This document shows, piece after piece, positions 7,832-15,707 of a stretch of 20,607 nt of DNA (position 1 is the first letter of the stretch; each line of letters begins with the position of its first letter). The notes under the pieces were generated by a model. That model made no database searches and was not told the origin of the DNA. It saw only the letters and a program-made list of their open reading frames with translations. Source of the DNA: a bacterium UBP8_UBA817 (lineage in GTDB: Bacteria > Margulisbacteria > Marinamargulisbacteria > UBA817); the NCBI GenBank assembly GCA_002296285.1, contig DBHX01000057.1:1-20607 (forward strand). Reading direction: 5' to 3'. Both the position numbers and the translations under genes were made by a program.

Positions 7832-8610
7832 CTGTGATTTTTTTTACGGATCGATACCGGTGGAATGCGCAACTCTTTGGTGCCATAAGCAAGCACATCA
7901 CTTGGATCCAATGGGGACACTGAAAACCCCGCTTCATTAACCAAACAATGACCCGCAGCAAAATCCCACTCCTTCATGGGGGTAAACCGAATGTATTCAT
8001 CTCCCAAACCCTCGGCCAAATATGCCAACTTTAATGCCGATCCAATGCGTTCAACACGCACGGATCGATTAAGCTCTCGTTCACGTTGTCTGACAATGAC
8101 ATTGCACAAATCCTCATCATTTCGATGGGCACTCACCAATAATACATAATCCTCCCGTGGAATGGGTGGTTGGATGGGCACAATCTCACCCCCATGGTGC
8201 TGAACAAATACCCCACGATTTTTTATGGCCACCCACGATTTCCCAGATACCGGATGGTGCAAAATGCCCATGGTTGGCATTTGATTCGATATGTAACCCA
8301 AGGATATGACAAAATGATCGGTTTCTTCAATAAAATCAACGGTCCCGTCCAGTGGATCAAATGACCAATAGGCATCCATTTTTTGACGTTCATTAAAACT
8401 AGGAATTGCCCCTTCTTCAGAAATGATGGGAATGTCCGGAAAGAAATGAGACAGTGATTGAGACAGTTCATTGTGAATCAAATGATCGACATTGGTTACC
8501 GGGGTTTGATTGTCTTTTAGCGACACCTTTACGTCAGAGCGGTATTTTTCGTATGCCATGTCTCCCACTTTTGCAACATCTGCCAATAACGGTAATAATA
8601 TATCTATCAT
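7828..8610 (-). CDS. cysQ: 3'(2'),5'-bisphosphate nucleotidase, CysQ/inositol monophosphatase family
   Basis: A 260-residue member of the Mg-dependent inositol monophosphatase superfamily. Metal-binding motifs are E65/E66 in IISEEG, D85, D88 and T90 in DPLDGT, and D216 in EWDFAAGHCLVNEAG. The ISEEG form and overall pattern fit CysQ, which removes 3'-phosphoadenosine 5'-phosphate made during sulfate assimilation and other sulfo- or phosphopantetheine-transfer reactions. An upstream in-frame ATG at 8664 would add 18 residues (MQMIFWFGTTLGLGYHKT), but the family usually begins as here (MIDILLPLLADVAK), so the ATG at 8610 is chosen; neither has a clear ribosome site. It overlaps the 3' end of the convergent rlmN. 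An inositol monophosphatase or another sugar phosphatase of the same fold is the alternative. No other sulfur-assimilation gene is adjacent. Confidence 0.82.
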   Translation of the reverse strand: MIDILLPLLADVAKVGDMAYEKYRSDVKVSLKDNQTPVTNVDHLIHNELSQSLSHFFPDIPIISEEGAIPSFNERQKMDAYWSFDPLDGTVDFIEETDHFVISLGYISNQMPTMGILHHPVSGKSWVAIKNRGVFVQHHGGEIVPIQPPIPREDYVLLVSAHRNDEDLCNVIVRQRERELNRSVRVERIGSALKLAYLAEGLGDEYIRFTPMKEWDFAAGHCLVNEAGFSVSPLDPSDVLAYGTKELRIPPVSIRKKNHS

Positions 8611-8683
8611 GGTTTTATGATACCCAAGCCCAAGGGTTGTGCCAAACCAAAAAATCATTTGCAAAATAATTTTTTCTAGCCAT

Positions 8684-8711
8684 TGTTTTTTATGTCATTA
8701 TTGACTATTAT
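8684..8711 (+). promoter_or_regulatory. Sigma70-like promoter of the candidate small RNA
   Basis: TTGTTT (8684-8689) and TATTAT (8706-8711) are spaced by 16 bp, with expected transcription start near 8718. A second candidate -35, TTGACT (8701-8706), would need the weaker TATACG at 8726-8731 with a long 19-bp spacer. An inverted repeat GTATAG/CTATAC (8712-8717 and 8725-8730) covers the expected start and could be an operator or a 5' stem-loop. Confidence 0.5.
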
Positions 8712-8717
8712 GTATAG

Positions 8718-8781
8718 GTAGTCTCTATACGAGGTTAAGAAAGCTCTCGAGGATTGTCCCCCCCTACTCGAGAGCTTTTTT
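8718..8781 (+). ncRNA. Candidate small RNA with a C7 terminator loop
   Basis: Between the phosphatase gene and the patatin gene (both on the minus strand) the plus strand holds a promoter, about 60 nt, and a strong intrinsic terminator, with no reading frame. The expected RNA has a short 5' part, a linker GAGGTTAAGA and a hairpin whose 15-nt loop is GATTGTCCCCCCCTA. C-rich exposed loops are known in several small RNAs that pair with G-rich ribosome-binding sites. The alternative is that this is only a terminator for the flanking genes, but the better T tract is on the plus strand, where no gene reads into it. Confidence 0.45.
8741..8781 (+). terminator. Strong intrinsic terminator
   Basis: A perfect 11-bp stem, AAGCTCTCGAG (8741-8751) with CTCGAGAGCTT (8767-8777), closes a 15-nt loop and is followed by TTTT. 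On the minus strand the same stem is followed by CTTAACC after two stem-end T, so it may also act weakly after the patatin gene, whose stop codon lies at 8780-8782. Confidence 0.8.
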
Positions 8782-9871
8782 AGTTTAATTCCGCTAGAAT
8801 TTGATCTTTGTAGCCTTGGGCATCCTTGTACCCTTGGTCAATTAAGGCACTTAAATAACCGGGTTCAAACATTAAATAACTTTTTAAGTCCTCCCCGTTG
8901 TTTTTAGAACCAATTAAACGCAATAATTGCCCCAAGATGATGGGGCATTCATAATCGTATTCTTTGACCAACTCACTAAAGTCAACCGATGGTCGAATAA
9001 TAATGGTATTGATTTTTTTTAATTTGCTAATTGCCCCCCCATCACCGATGGTTTGATTAATTCGACGCAATCGTTCGTTATCAATGTCGAGTGAATCAAA
9101 CAATATGGTATTTAAAATTTTTGAAAAAATATCGCCAAATGAAATCACCCTTTTTTCTATTTTTTCCGGCTCTTCCAATTCTCGAATGCCCACGACAATC
9201 AATGATTTGGCCCCACACCGAATGGCTGGGCTAAATGGTGCAAAATTACGTAAACTGCCATCCCCATAAAATTCACCATTGATTTTTACGGGCGAAAACA
9301 AAAATGGAATGGCGGTGGACGCCATCAGATGCTTCACCCGGATTCGTTCCTCAAATCCCATTCGGCGCACCCTTTGCCACGATATATTTTGATTGGATTG
9401 CACAAATGTGGTTGACATGGAGTGCTGAAAACTGGTGGCTGAAATGGCCAAGCTATGCAGTGACCGCTCATCCAAACATCGTTGAATTCGATCAAAATCA
9501 ATTTGATCTTTGAGTAACTTGGCCAACGGCAATGCATTCAAAATACTATTGGCCCCATGCATCCCTTTTCGAATATGATTAAATACATTCAGTAGTGTTT
9601 TGGCATGGTTGATCGATAGAATATCGGATGTGTACACCTTTTTGGTGGTGAGTGTTCCCCACATTTGACTCATGTGAGAAACGGCGGTCTGAAACTGATC
9701 GGCATTGGCCGCCAAATACGCCGCATTAATGGATCCTGCACTCGATCCGCTCACTACCTTGAATGGCAGTTGATTGGACCCCGTCCATTCACCAATAGCC
9801 TTTAGCACACCCGCTTGAAATGCTGTTCTAGCCCCCCCTCCAGACAGGACTAACCCAACATGATCAGTCAT
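8780..9871 (-). CDS. Patatin-like phospholipase
   Basis: A 363-residue patatin-family lipid acyl hydrolase. The oxyanion-hole motif GGGARTAF is at residues 11-18, the nucleophile elbow GSSAG at 42-46 with Ser44 as catalytic residue, and the catalytic Asp204 lies in YGDGSLRN. These are the complete Ser-Asp dyad elements of the family. There is no signal peptide or membrane segment, so the enzyme is cytosolic unless secreted by a special pathway. Bacterial members include secreted phospholipases that act on host membranes (ExoU and Legionella VipD) and intracellular lipid-turnover enzymes; the sequence does not tell which. The gene is divergent from the MATE exporter. Its stop codon overlaps the T tract of the terminator belonging to the candidate small RNA. 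No strong ribosome site precedes the ATG. Confidence 0.85.
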   Translation of the reverse strand: MTDHVGLVLSGGGARTAFQAGVLKAIGEWTGSNQLPFKVVSGSSAGSINAAYLAANADQFQTAVSHMSQMWGTLTTKKVYTSDILSINHAKTLLNVFNHIRKGMHGANSILNALPLAKLLKDQIDFDRIQRCLDERSLHSLAISATSFQHSMSTTFVQSNQNISWQRVRRMGFEERIRVKHLMASTAIPFLFSPVKINGEFYGDGSLRNFAPFSPAIRCGAKSLIVVGIRELEEPEKIEKRVISFGDIFSKILNTILFDSLDIDNERLRRINQTIGDGGAISKLKKINTIIIRPSVDFSELVKEYDYECPIILGQLLRLIGSKNNGEDLKSYLMFEPGYLSALIDQGYKDAQGYKDQILAELN

Positions 9872-10044
9872 GCCTTATGGCTGTCTCCCGGTCACTGGTG
9901 GCTTCCAAGGCGCATTTTGAAACCGACGAAATGGCAATGTTAATAAACGAACCAACACATTTGTCATATACCCTCCAATATTTTTTGAGATTCAATTACC
10001 CATTCCCAAAAATGAAAGTCTTTAAACATTTTTTTTTAAAAGAG

Positions 10045-10050
10045 TATAAT
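10045..10050 (+). promoter_or_regulatory. Consensus -10 box directly before the MATE gene
   Basis: A perfect TATAAT lies three bases before the chosen ATG at 10054. Transcription from it would start near 10056-10057, at a GTG that is codon 2 of the gene, which would allow a leaderless mRNA starting with GTG. No good -35 is seen (TTTAAA at 10021-10026 is the nearest). Confidence 0.4.
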
Positions 10051-10053
10051 ACG

Positions 10054-11379
10054 ATGGTGAATACCGATACCAAACGCATTTTAACGTTGTCTCTTCCAAT
10101 TATGGGCGGAATGGTCTCCCAAAACATACTCAACCTTGTTGATACATTAATGATTGGCCAGATTGGTCCCTTGGCCTTGGCAGGGAGTGGGATTGGGGCC
10201 TTCATTTTTTTTGTTTTATTTGTTGGATTTACTGGCATTTCTTCCGGTGTTCAAACGATGGTGGCCCGCTTTAAAGGCACCAATCGCCCCGAACATTACC
10301 CCATTGCTCTGATGTTAGGGCTTTGGGTATCCATTGGTCTGGCCATTTGCATCACCATATTTACCCTGGCTTTTTTACACGAGCTTACGGCCCCCTTTTC
10401 TACGTCGAGCGACGTTACCCAAATTGGCAAGGATTATTTATCATTTCGGATTATCGGCCTCACATTTTTTGCCATTTGCTTGGTGATCCGTGGGTTTTGG
10501 AACGGTGTTAGTGACCCCATGCGGTACTTAAAAGTTATCATTGGCATTCATGTCATGAATATCATTCTCAATTATGCGTTTATTTTTGGCCACTTTGGGG
10601 CGCCTGAATTGGGGGCTGCCGGGGCGGGTCTTGCAAGCAGCATTGCCCTCGCCATGGGGGCCATGATTTATCTGATTGATATCCGATCGTTTTTACGGTG
10701 GCGCATAGGCCCGATCCAACCAAATGGGCGATGGCTCGCCGAATTGTCCATTCCAATGGCTCTTCAACAAATCATTTTTGCTGCAGGAGTCACCGGCTTT
10801 TACTGGATTCTAGGCCAAATCAGCACCGATGCCATGGCCATTGGCAACGTATTGGTCAATATTATTTTGGTGGCCATTTTGCCTGGCGTTGGGTTGGGAA
10901 TGGCCACCATGACATTGGTGTCTGAATCCTTGGGTAAAAACGATGGCGCTCAAGCATTTCATTGGCCCAACAAAGTACTTCTCGTATCCATTGTGATGAT
11001 TGGCACATTTTCAACCTTGGCTTTTGCATTTCCAGACCTTATTCTTCGCCCCTTTATGACAGATTTAGATTTACTTGAGCAATCCATTTTGCCGCTGCGA
11101 TTGGATTGCGTTGGGGTGATGTTTGAAGTGGGGGCCATTATTTTTATGAATGCCCTTAATGGTGCGGACCAAACCAAACTGGTGGCCTGGGTGTCCTCGC
11201 TCCTACATTGGGGATTTTACCTTCCACTGGCCTATTACTTCGGAGTAACATTGGGGCATGGCATATTGGCGGTATGGTCCATCTACATTATTTTTCAATT
11301 CATTCAATTGGCATTATTTATGCTTTACTGGCGCTTACGTTTTCATCACTTTATTCACCCTCAGTTGCTGACAAAATGA
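10054..11379 (+). CDS. MATE family multidrug/toxin exporter (NorM/DinF-like)
   Basis: A 441-residue integral membrane protein with about 12 hydrophobic segments, arranged as two similar halves. The start of the first half is typical (LTLSLPIMGGMVSQNILNLVDTLMIGQIG), and the second half opens with LAELSIPMALQQIIFAAGVTGFYWILGQ. MATE exporters expel cationic drugs or metabolites by Na+ or H+ exchange across the inner membrane. The open frame extends upstream to 9877, but that part is not hydrophobic and would exceed the family's usual 440-460 residues, so the ATG at 10054 is chosen; AGAG lies nine bases before it. The 3' end overlaps the convergent FAD oxidoreductase gene by 45 bp. The substrate cannot be told from sequence. 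Confidence 0.85.
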   Translation: MVNTDTKRILTLSLPIMGGMVSQNILNLVDTLMIGQIGPLALAGSGIGAFIFFVLFVGFTGISSGVQTMVARFKGTNRPEHYPIALMLGLWVSIGLAICITIFTLAFLHELTAPFSTSSDVTQIGKDYLSFRIIGLTFFAICLVIRGFWNGVSDPMRYLKVIIGIHVMNIILNYAFIFGHFGAPELGAAGAGLASSIALAMGAMIYLIDIRSFLRWRIGPIQPNGRWLAELSIPMALQQIIFAAGVTGFYWILGQISTDAMAIGNVLVNIILVAILPGVGLGMATMTLVSESLGKNDGAQAFHWPNKVLLVSIVMIGTFSTLAFAFPDLILRPFMTDLDLLEQSILPLRLDCVGVMFEVGAIIFMNALNGADQTKLVAWVSSLLHWGFYLPLAYYFGVTLGHGILAVWSIYIIFQFIQLALFMLYWRLRFHHFIHPQLLTK

Positions 11380-12375
11380 TCGAACAAGATCAGGCGCCAC
11401 CGCCATGCCTTGCCCACCCAACCCATTGATCATGCCAATGGTTGAATGCTTCTGAGACCACCCAGCAAACGGTCGTTGCTGCGCTAAACAAGGGCGTGTT
11501 CCCTCATGCACAGACACAATGGCATGCGGCAGTTTTAAAAATGACTGAAGTGATGACTGAAGGCCGCGAATTGATTGGGCCTGTTGATTCATTGTCTGAT
11601 TCCAAAATGTTGAGGCTCCATACAAAAAGTCTTGATCGCTATTTGCCACGGGGCATAACCATTTCCCATGGTTTAATATTGTTTTTTTTGGCATGCCCTC
11701 CATTCGAACCTTTAACACATGACCCATGGCATTCTTAAATTTTTTTTCAGGAAAAAAAGGGTTCCCATCCCCCACAGCCCCCTCGCAAAATACCAGCCAT
11801 TTGGCCCGAAGCCCCTGCCAGTTGACCTGCCCTTCGGAACAGTCGATGTCATTATGGCTCACACGTTGATTGATCAACGCATTGTGGCGCATTAAAAAGT
11901 TTTTCATGGCATCTAAAAAAACCGTTGTATCAACTTGGGGCACAGCATGCAATTCAAATTGATGTTCGCCAATAACACATCGATGCGACCAGTCTTGTGT
12001 CGGTGGCACAAGCTTTGGACCATCTGATCTGGTGATTCGATGACGGTAGGATTGGCATTCCAATGGCGTGGATAAAAACCGAATCAGGCGGTGCTCATGT
12101 AAAAATGACGCCCCCAAAGAGTTTTGAAGGGCCTTGTAATACTTACTTAGCCGTTGAATGGCGTCGTAATCTTGCAAAAGAGGGGTTAATCGAGGCCCGA
12201 CCAAGGGGTTCATGATGCCGGCGGCCACTTTGGTGGACGATGTTTTATGTTTGTCATCCACAACCAAAATGGTCAGCCCATTTTGAATGCATTCATGGGC
12301 GAGTAATGAGCCGGCCAACCCTTGGCCGACAATAATGCCATCAACTAGGCCAATTGATCGGTTGAAACGTGCCAT
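11335..12375 (-). CDS. FAD-dependent oxidoreductase, D-amino-acid oxidase (DAO) fold
   Basis: A 346-residue flavoprotein of the DAO family. Near the N-terminus (about residues 14-40) is a Rossmann dinucleotide-binding motif, IIVGQGLAGSLLAHECIQNG, ending with the acidic pair in LVVDD that binds the ribose. A second family segment, STKVAAGIMNPLVGPRL (about 46-62), follows, and the C-terminal FAD contact is GLGGQGMAVAP. Family members oxidise amino acids or amines, and some are MnmC- or glycine-oxidase-like; I cannot assign a substrate. The only plausible start overlaps the 3' end of the SulP gene by 31 bp in another frame, which suggests translational coupling. The 3' end overlaps the convergent MATE gene by 45 bp. 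No ribosome site is obvious. Confidence 0.78.
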   Translation of the reverse strand: MARFNRSIGLVDGIIVGQGLAGSLLAHECIQNGLTILVVDDKHKTSSTKVAAGIMNPLVGPRLTPLLQDYDAIQRLSKYYKALQNSLGASFLHEHRLIRFLSTPLECQSYRHRITRSDGPKLVPPTQDWSHRCVIGEHQFELHAVPQVDTTVFLDAMKNFLMRHNALINQRVSHNDIDCSEGQVNWQGLRAKWLVFCEGAVGDGNPFFPEKKFKNAMGHVLKVRMEGMPKKTILNHGKWLCPVANSDQDFLYGASTFWNQTMNQQAQSIRGLQSSLQSFLKLPHAIVSVHEGTRPCLAQQRPFAGWSQKHSTIGMINGLGGQGMAVAPDLVRSFCQQLRVNKVMKT

Positions 12376-13916
12376 GTTACATCGTCAAAGATGCGAACTT
12401 CAACAATATTGTCAGCACGACCAATCAACGTTTGGCACTCCTTACTTAAATTTAATAGGTGCAATTTTTTATTGATTTTACCGTACCTTTCCGCAATGTT
12501 TTGAATGGCTTCAATGCCGGAGTGATCATAAACACGGGCATTGTTAAAATCAATCACAATCTCATTGGGGTCCTCTTGAATTTGAAAAATGTCTTTGAAT
12601 GATTGCACTGACCCAAAAAACAAGGCCCCTTTCAGGCGATATACCCGATGACCGGATTCATTCTCAGACGTCTCAACGTCAATTTTTTTCCCCTGCTCCC
12701 AAGCGAACACCAATGCTGAAATAATCACCCCAGCAATCACAGCAATGGCCAAATCAACCACCACGGTAACCAATGACACAATCACAATGATCATGGCATC
12801 GGAACGAGGAATCTTATTCATGATTCGAAAACTGGACCATTCAAATGTTGCAATGGAAACCATAAACATCACACCAACCAATGCCGCCAAAGGAATGGCC
12901 TCAATTAAGGACGCCCCAAATAATATAAAAAATAACAATGCCAATGCCGCGGTTATTCCGGACAATCGCCCCCGTCCACCGGCCCGAATATTGATCATGC
13001 TTTGACCAATCATGGCGCAACCACCCATGCCACCAAACAACCCATTAATAACATTGGCAAGCCCCTGCCCAATGCTTTCTTTATTTCCTCGCCCCCGTGT
13101 TTCTGTCAGTTCATCCACCAACGTCAATGTCATCAGAGACTCAATCAACCCAACGGCCGCCGCCAACACCGCATAGGGAAAGACGGTTTGAACAGCTGAC
13201 CAAGATATGATCGGCATCTGAAATGTGGGCAACACCGCTTGCAAGGTTGTTTTGGAAGGGTCCAGTCCACGCACAAAATCAAGGACGGTGTATATCTCCA
13301 CTCCGGTCTGACGAATGAAAATCGATGCCCCAGACACAAAGATAATTGCCGCCAATGTAGCCGGCAGAGCCGTTGTCACTTTCGGTAACCATTGAATCAT
13401 CGCCATGGTCAGGGCTACTAAGGCAAGCATCACGGTCAGTGGCACCATGGGCATTAGCTGACCATCCACCATAAATTGGCCAAACTGTGCTTTAAAAATC
13501 ACAATGGCCAACCCATTCACGAACCCTAACATGACGGGATGAGGAATAAGCCTCACAAACTTTCCACATTTGAAGATCCCAAAGGCCATTTGCAATAGCC
13601 CCATAATAATCACGGCTAAAAATAAATGGGATAAGGCCGATGCCATGCCATTGGCGGCGGTCTGCTGGATTACCAATGGTGCAAAAATAACAGCCACCGC
13701 GCCTGTGGCCCCAGAAATCATGCCGGGTCGCCCCCCAAATATGGCCGTAATGAGTCCCATCATAAAGGCCGCATACAACCCAATCGTAGGATCCACATGG
13801 GCCACAAATGAAAAAGCAATGGCTTCTGGCACCAAGGCCAAGGCCACTGTAATTCCGGACAATACATCGTTTTTAATGTTTTGAGGTTTTTTAATGAGTA
13901 AGTCGAACATGCCCAT
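12345..13916 (-). CDS. SulP family inorganic anion permease with STAS domain
   Basis: An inner-membrane transporter of about 523 residues. The N-terminal part shows the SulP signature (NIKNDVLSGITVALALVPEAIAFSF) and about 10-12 membrane segments. The C-terminal 100 residues form a cytosolic STAS domain, with the NEIVIDFNNARVYDHSGIEAI segment where family members carry a regulatory Ser. SulP proteins move sulfate, bicarbonate or related anions; the sequence does not separate these. The frame also opens with GTG at 13949, but the ATGs at 13916 and 13910 fit the family start better, and none has a good ribosome site. It starts 41 bp after the secretin gene and overlaps the FAD oxidoreductase gene by 31 bp, so it may share a transcript with both. 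The secretin genes and SulP have no obvious common function. Confidence 0.87.
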   Translation of the reverse strand: MGMFDLLIKKPQNIKNDVLSGITVALALVPEAIAFSFVAHVDPTIGLYAAFMMGLITAIFGGRPGMISGATGAVAVIFAPLVIQQTAANGMASALSHLFLAVIIMGLLQMAFGIFKCGKFVRLIPHPVMLGFVNGLAIVIFKAQFGQFMVDGQLMPMVPLTVMLALVALTMAMIQWLPKVTTALPATLAAIIFVSGASIFIRQTGVEIYTVLDFVRGLDPSKTTLQAVLPTFQMPIISWSAVQTVFPYAVLAAAVGLIESLMTLTLVDELTETRGRGNKESIGQGLANVINGLFGGMGGCAMIGQSMINIRAGGRGRLSGITAALALLFFILFGASLIEAIPLAALVGVMFMVSIATFEWSSFRIMNKIPRSDAMIIVIVSLVTVVVDLAIAVIAGVIISALVFAWEQGKKIDVETSENESGHRVYRLKGALFFGSVQSFKDIFQIQEDPNEIVIDFNNARVYDHSGIEAIQNIAERYGKINKKLHLLNLSKECQTLIGRADNIVEVRIFDDVTWHVSTDQLA

Positions 13917-13957
13917 AGTGTAACAGCAATCCAAACCAATGAATAGCACGCATGATA

Positions 13958-14863
13958 TTACCGAATGGCGGTTGGCGTAATTTTATATATTAAATCGGTG
14001 GTTTGCTTCTTTCGAACAGATCGTTGAAACAACCCTCCAATGAATGGCAAATCGCCGATGAAGGGAACCTTTTCAAGGCTCTCATGCGTTGAGTGATCCA
14101 ATAATCCCGCAAATACCACCGTGGCATTTTGAGTCACTTGAAGGCTCAGGGTGGATGTTCGGGATGCAATGATTGGCATATCCACCCCCCCATCTTGCTC
14201 AACCCCATTGACGGCTGAATAGTGAAGTTCAATGTCCAGATCAATGCGGTCATCATAATGCAAAAATGGCGTAATGTTTAATTCGATGCCGGTATGAATG
14301 TACTGCACACTGGTTTGAATGCTGGTGCCACTTTGAATGGCTGTTTTGTATGGCATTTGATCCCCTACCTTTAATTGAATCTGCGACCCGGAGGCACCAA
14401 TAACCCGAGGGGATGAGACCAAACTGGCATTTCCAGAACTCACCATTAACTCAATCATGCCATCGATGGTATCCGACATGGCAATGGGTGTGGACAAATG
14501 CGACAACAGCTGACGATACCGTTCCGATTGCGTGTTATTCACTTCAATAACCGACACATCCAACCGGACCAATGCCCGACGTTTATCCATTGTTAACAAG
14601 GCATTTTTATAGGTGGCCCATCCCATAGAGTTGATCATTAACCCCACAGACTGTCTGGCATGATCCACCACCCAATCACACTCCCGGCATATGTTTCGAA
14701 GCATGGGCAACACCTCATGGGTTCGAGCGTATTTTAGCAACACAAATTGAAAGGACTTTTTGGCCGATGCTTGCGGATTGTCATACCCTAAAATAGGGGA
14801 TTGTGCCCATAATGCGGTATTGAACAAACACCAACACAATGCCATGGCCATTGATTTATTCAT
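13958..14863 (-). CDS. Small secretin (type II/IV pilus family outer-membrane channel)
   Basis: A 301-residue protein with a signal peptide (MNKSMAMALCWCLFNTALWA) and a secretin core. Family features are RALVRLDVSVIEVN (start of the secretin domain, about 95-108), SSGNASLVSSPRVIGASGSQIQLKVGDQMPY, an amphipathic beta region, and the closing motif VPFIGDLPFIGGLFQ. Secretins form multimeric outer-membrane pores for type II secretion, type IV pili or DNA uptake (PilQ, HofQ, GspD, MshL). This one is short: between the signal peptide and the core lies only one small domain (about residues 35-92), which carries a CREC cysteine pair, and there are no AMIN or repeated N domains. It overlaps the upstream 84-residue TM protein by eight bases, and that one overlaps the 174-residue TM protein. 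I infer one assembly made of the three; which system it serves is open. Confidence 0.82.
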   Translation of the reverse strand: MNKSMAMALCWCLFNTALWAQSPILGYDNPQASAKKSFQFVLLKYARTHEVLPMLRNICRECDWVVDHARQSVGLMINSMGWATYKNALLTMDKRRALVRLDVSVIEVNNTQSERYRQLLSHLSTPIAMSDTIDGMIELMVSSGNASLVSSPRVIGASGSQIQLKVGDQMPYKTAIQSGTSIQTSVQYIHTGIELNITPFLHYDDRIDLDIELHYSAVNGVEQDGGVDMPIIASRTSTLSLQVTQNATVVFAGLLDHSTHESLEKVPFIGDLPFIGGLFQRSVRKKQTTDLIYKITPTAIR

Positions 14864-15110
14864 GATGCACCACTCTCAACATATCACTCTCATTATTCCA
14901 TTGAATGGCCATCACCCCGTCGCAACAGGCGTCACTCATGATATCATTTAAATATGTCGTACTAATCCAGCCATTTTGAATGGGAATGGTCAGACGGCAT
15001 GGCGGGTAGCCTTCGGTTAACAACCAATGTTTTTTCTGATGCATTGCATGCAAACCAACCCCCAAGACCCCCAAACTTAATGCCCCATAAACGATGAGTC
15101 TAAATAACAT
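14856..15110 (-). CDS. Small inner-membrane-anchored protein of the secretin cluster (PilP-like position)
   Basis: An 84-residue protein with one N-terminal membrane segment (LIVYGALSLGVLGVGLHAM) and a short periplasmic tail carrying three cysteines (PPC, then DACCD). The frame opens further upstream at a GTG (15140), but the ATG at 15110 has AGGGG seven bases before it and is preferred. It overlaps the gene before it by 34 bp and the secretin gene after it by eight bases, so translation is probably coupled. Its place directly before a secretin matches that of PilP/HofP-type pilotin or scaffold proteins, but the sequence shows no recognisable similarity to me. Confidence 0.65.
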   Translation of the reverse strand: MLFRLIVYGALSLGVLGVGLHAMHQKKHWLLTEGYPPCRLTIPIQNGWISTTYLNDIMSDACCDGVMAIQWNNESDMLRVVHHE

Positions 15111-15601
15111 TTCACCACCCCTTTTTGAATTTTTTGACACCCACTGGGAACATTGGTTTTATTGTGGCGAATCAATACAACATTGGGATAAATTCCTAAC
15201 TCATTAATGCACGACGACGTCTCACAAAATCGTTGAACAAATGCTCTTAAGGTATGATACGATGGGACCCTTGGCTCATTTGGAATTGCCAACGTGATAT
15301 TGGCCACAATCACGCTCCATACCAATGCGATCGTTATGAGGCCGACAACCACGCTCACGGCATATCTCGATTTATTGACATGCACATACACGTATGGCTT
15401 CCATTGCTGATATTGAATCACCTCATTATTATTTTTTAGCCACGAAACATCCGGATTTCCCTGGGGAATAAATACCATGATCCATCGTGGAATATTGTAA
15501 AAACAACAATGGTTATGAAATTGTTTGGGCGATAACGCAATCAACCGGCCATTCAAATAAAAACAATTCATATTAATGTAAAGGATCCCCACCCAATTCA
15601 T
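15077..15601 (-). CDS. Bitopic membrane protein of the secretin cluster (PilN/PilO-like position)
   Basis: A protein of up to 174 residues with a cytoplasmic N-terminal part of about 78 residues, one membrane segment (about 80-105, AVSVVVGLITIALVWSVIVANITLAI) and a periplasmic part of about 68 residues with four cysteines (126, 131, 155 and 165). A second ATG ten codons in (15571) is an equally possible start; neither has a clear ribosome site. It is the first of three overlapping genes ending in a secretin. The topology matches inner-membrane scaffold proteins of pilus or type II systems (PilN, GspL), but those are longer and I see no sequence match. Calling it part of the same machine rests on position and gene overlap. 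Confidence 0.6.
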   Translation of the reverse strand: MNWVGILYINMNCFYLNGRLIALSPKQFHNHCCFYNIPRWIMVFIPQGNPDVSWLKNNNEVIQYQQWKPYVYVHVNKSRYAVSVVVGLITIALVWSVIVANITLAIPNEPRVPSYHTLRAFVQRFCETSSCINELGIYPNVVLIRHNKTNVPSGCQKIQKGVVKCYLDSSFMGH

Positions 15602-15707
15602 TTAACTACCGTATGCCCTGCGGTTTCATTCGTCAAGTCACGATTATTCATTCATTCAACGTCATTCGGTTTAGCTTACTTTTATTTAAAGATTAATGGA
15701 ACCATTT

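Noticed and set aside
13570..13884. Plus-strand 104-codon open frame opposite SulP
   Set aside because: Antisense shadow of a membrane-protein gene; Ala/Ile/Met-rich composition results from the complementary strand.
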